Shown here: piece by piece, positions 63,601 through 64,000 of the stretch | How positions within the stretch are numbered: position 1 is the stretch's first letter | Layout: each line of letters begins with the position of its first letter | Made by a program: the position numbers and the translations under genes | Assembly: GCF_000003815.2 (NCBI RefSeq) | Contig: NC_049990.1 | Location: 19,791,241 to 19,855,240 of the forward strand | Source of the DNA: Branchiostoma floridae | Taxonomy: Eukaryota; Chordata; Leptocardii; Amphioxiformes; Branchiostomatidae | Reading direction: 5' to 3' | DNA: 64,000 nucleotides | The notes under the pieces: generated by a model | Database searches by the model: none | Told to the model about the DNA's origin: nothing | Seen by the model: the letters and a program-made list of their open reading frames with translations, nothing else

Positions 63601-64000
63601 CCGAGTACCTGCGGGCGTGCGGGTATACGGTCATCGAGATGTGGGAGTGCCAATGGAGAAACTTGGTAAGAGCCGACGTCCGATTGGCGTCTTTCTTGGA
63701 AGGCCGCAAGACTCCCACCGAGCATCTTCCCGACATGACCGGTGAACGCGTCCTCCAGGCTGTTCGCTCGAAGGAGTTGTTTGGAGCGGTGGAATGCGAC
63801 ATCGAGGTCCCCGCGGATCTCAAGTCGCGTTTCGCCGAAATGCCTCCGATATTTAAGAACGTCGAGATTTCCATCGATGACATTGGCGAGCACATGAAGA
63901 AGTACGCCAAGGAGCATCGCATTATGTCCAAACCCAGGCGATCGCTCATCGGTAGTATGTTCGGTCAAAAGATCCTCTTGGCTTCGCCCTTACTCAACTG
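60606..64000 (+). CDS. Maverick/Polinton/adintovirus-type family B DNA polymerase, 5' part
   Basis: Open for 1131 codons from ATG 60606 to the window edge with no stop; the 3' end lies outside. Three C2H2 fingers occupy residues 5-25, 34-54 and 65-86. Around residue 313, DKLCFFRCLALHR resembles the segment found in N-terminal regions of animal Maverick/adintovirus polymerases, where OTU-like domains occur. A further CPQCGKRW...HCERHIRTC finger is at ~431. Exonuclease motifs: FDIEC (~495) and SFNGGKYDLN (~637). GGPSIIFHRYHEKGKTYIR (~836) leads to polymerase motif A, YDANALYLW (~876). Residues ~940-1010 form an inserted nuclease-like module (VDGFCS, QFQGCYWHGHRCP, EYLRACGYTVIEMWECQW). Motifs B and C are expected beyond the window. 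Likely an integrated virus-like transposon; codon use is GC-richer than the flanks. Confidence 0.85.
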   Translation, partial: MAFTCDTCGKTFAQKRSLTRHQKSHDPNAPTHECDFCGKKFPRRDNLLQHRRLHDKPRPAPTFWCQPCNVAFDTAHTLQAHREAAHPVASTSRPQKRVSPADGAGPRAKRRHIQPAGDDDAFPFEEDPEDVSEELIPQHEDVAVQNLYRQKWSMIRTRFKRGQNMQDTYNFRLESENPSDLADNVWAIFGDQQTVFKINLSFGFILQDGETGALRYFYPCENNSGFLPEPVQVENEDGVRRFLDKIEEADHMEKARQERPNSKSVLQKMVNVMFYVHKIKEHPIGAPGTLTDHIRNSKSIIALYSGKHGPYTDKLCFFRCLALHRQCDRTNLERTTKSLFKEYLAWVGKTAKQFKGVSIKHLDDIEELFEVDVYVYALHPNNDEGAEDDDFFAELVRRPLSTHNNTMYLNLCEHHYSYIKDFKTYAKSYACPQCGKRWMHRGHCERHIRTCDGEVNKEYPGGAYHLPQTIFEKLQDEGIVVPEEDRYYPYRACFDIECLLKPLSNQKTDKMTWEAAHELLSVSVCSNVPEYTDPECFVSEGDPTKVAEDLLNFLQQISRKAYSLLSEKFGWALDKMEEIRQRDLEKEEDEEEQTEGESPKDILDKAKRKEKRRKEHYMTKLMEELNKYMSQLVVLSFNGGKYDLNAIKKVFLPLLLRSTSKLRPIKKNNTYMSIETDDLKFLDLINYVAPGFSYSILLKAYGCQETKGFFPYEWMDSLDKLEHTRLPPRAAFHSNLRQSDISEEDYLYCQRVWEEQGMTTMRDFLIWYNNKDVSPMVEAVQKMTEFYQDKGIDMFKDGISVPGLTLKYLFMNLPHDTYFTLPDNEEVYRLYKDNIVGGPSIIFHRYHEKGKTYIRADEMTLSGREPKPCQKVIGYDANALYLWALMQDMPSGHYIRRREDTGFEREYSTPQWGRMAVDWLDWVAQERNLVIRHKFNSTEKRIGSRRIPVDGFCSDTGEIFQFQGCYWHGHRCPLTKGQVFNDRRGKSFATLRAETAQTTEYLRACGYTVIEMWECQWRNLVRADVRLASFLEGRKTPTEHLPDMTGERVLQAVRSKELFGAVECDIEVPADLKSRFAEMPPIFKNVEISIDDIGEHMKKYAKEHRIMSKPRRSLIGSMFGQKILLASPLLN

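Noticed and set aside
60665-63968. Multiple - strand frames opposite the polymerase
   Set aside because: The + strand is open for 3.4 kb and carries ordered polymerase motifs; the - strand frames are short and motif-free.

Overview
The window reads as nuclear DNA of an invertebrate animal, most likely a lancelet (Branchiostoma) or a similar invertebrate deuterostome. It has GT-AG introns, no bacterial operons, many MITEs, nested retroelements and long kinesin-light-chain-like TPR genes. The species call is inference from repeat style and gene content. There is one 100-N assembly gap (3822-3921).

Positions 1-49,940 are a tandem array of paralogous units built from two gene families that alternate in strand. 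Family P lies on the + strand: a five-exon gene of unknown function with a presequence-like N-terminus, one membrane segment, a low-complexity Ser/Thr/Asp-rich middle and a compact C-terminal domain. Its copies A, B, C and D start at 5990, 15179, 27923 and 46483. Family N lies on the - strand: a two-exon gene encoding an 18-residue (54-bp) repeat array, a Pol-beta-type nucleotidyltransferase (NTase) domain and 10-14 tetratricopeptide repeats of 44 residues. Its copies N1, N2 and N3 lie at 9536-12857, 21180-25680 and 35630-40266, with a vestige of a fourth at 49830-49940. N and P genes are divergent (head to head) across 2-6 kb of shared upstream sequence carrying a recurrent ~85-bp block with E-box, kappaB-like and CRE-like motifs, and they converge at their 3' ends. 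Only N2 (about 1445 aa) and P copy C (about 506 aa, needing one GC-AG intron) look able to give full-length products. The other copies show nonsense codons, frameshifts, exon deletions, an inversion and a truncated last exon. The array is therefore undergoing birth-and-death evolution.

Mobile sequence in the array includes a hAT-like element that carries a LINE fragment (516-2140), a Harbinger-like MITE (4150-4419), a second MITE (4938-5152), two copies of a ~1.1-kb interspersed repeat (15523-16617 and 41190-42300), two further insertions holding tandem repeats (33458-35385 and 42958-44320), a SINE fragment and a LINE 3' end.

Positions 49,940-51,540 hold an intronless ribonucleotide reductase small-subunit gene with a CCAAT/octamer promoter, flanked by a 16-bp direct repeat. 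From 51.5 to 60.1 kb runs a ~395-bp satellite-like tandem array into which a full-length 6.6-kb LINE has inserted (52015-58610, target duplication aacaat). The LINE ORF1 combines a J-like domain, a zinc ribbon, a coiled coil and an SGNH esterase; its EN-RT ORF is broken by one frameshift. From 60,606 to the window end runs an uninterrupted ORF of more than 1131 codons for a Maverick/Polinton/adintovirus-type family B DNA polymerase, with N-terminal C2H2 fingers and an embedded nuclease-like insertion. It continues past the window.
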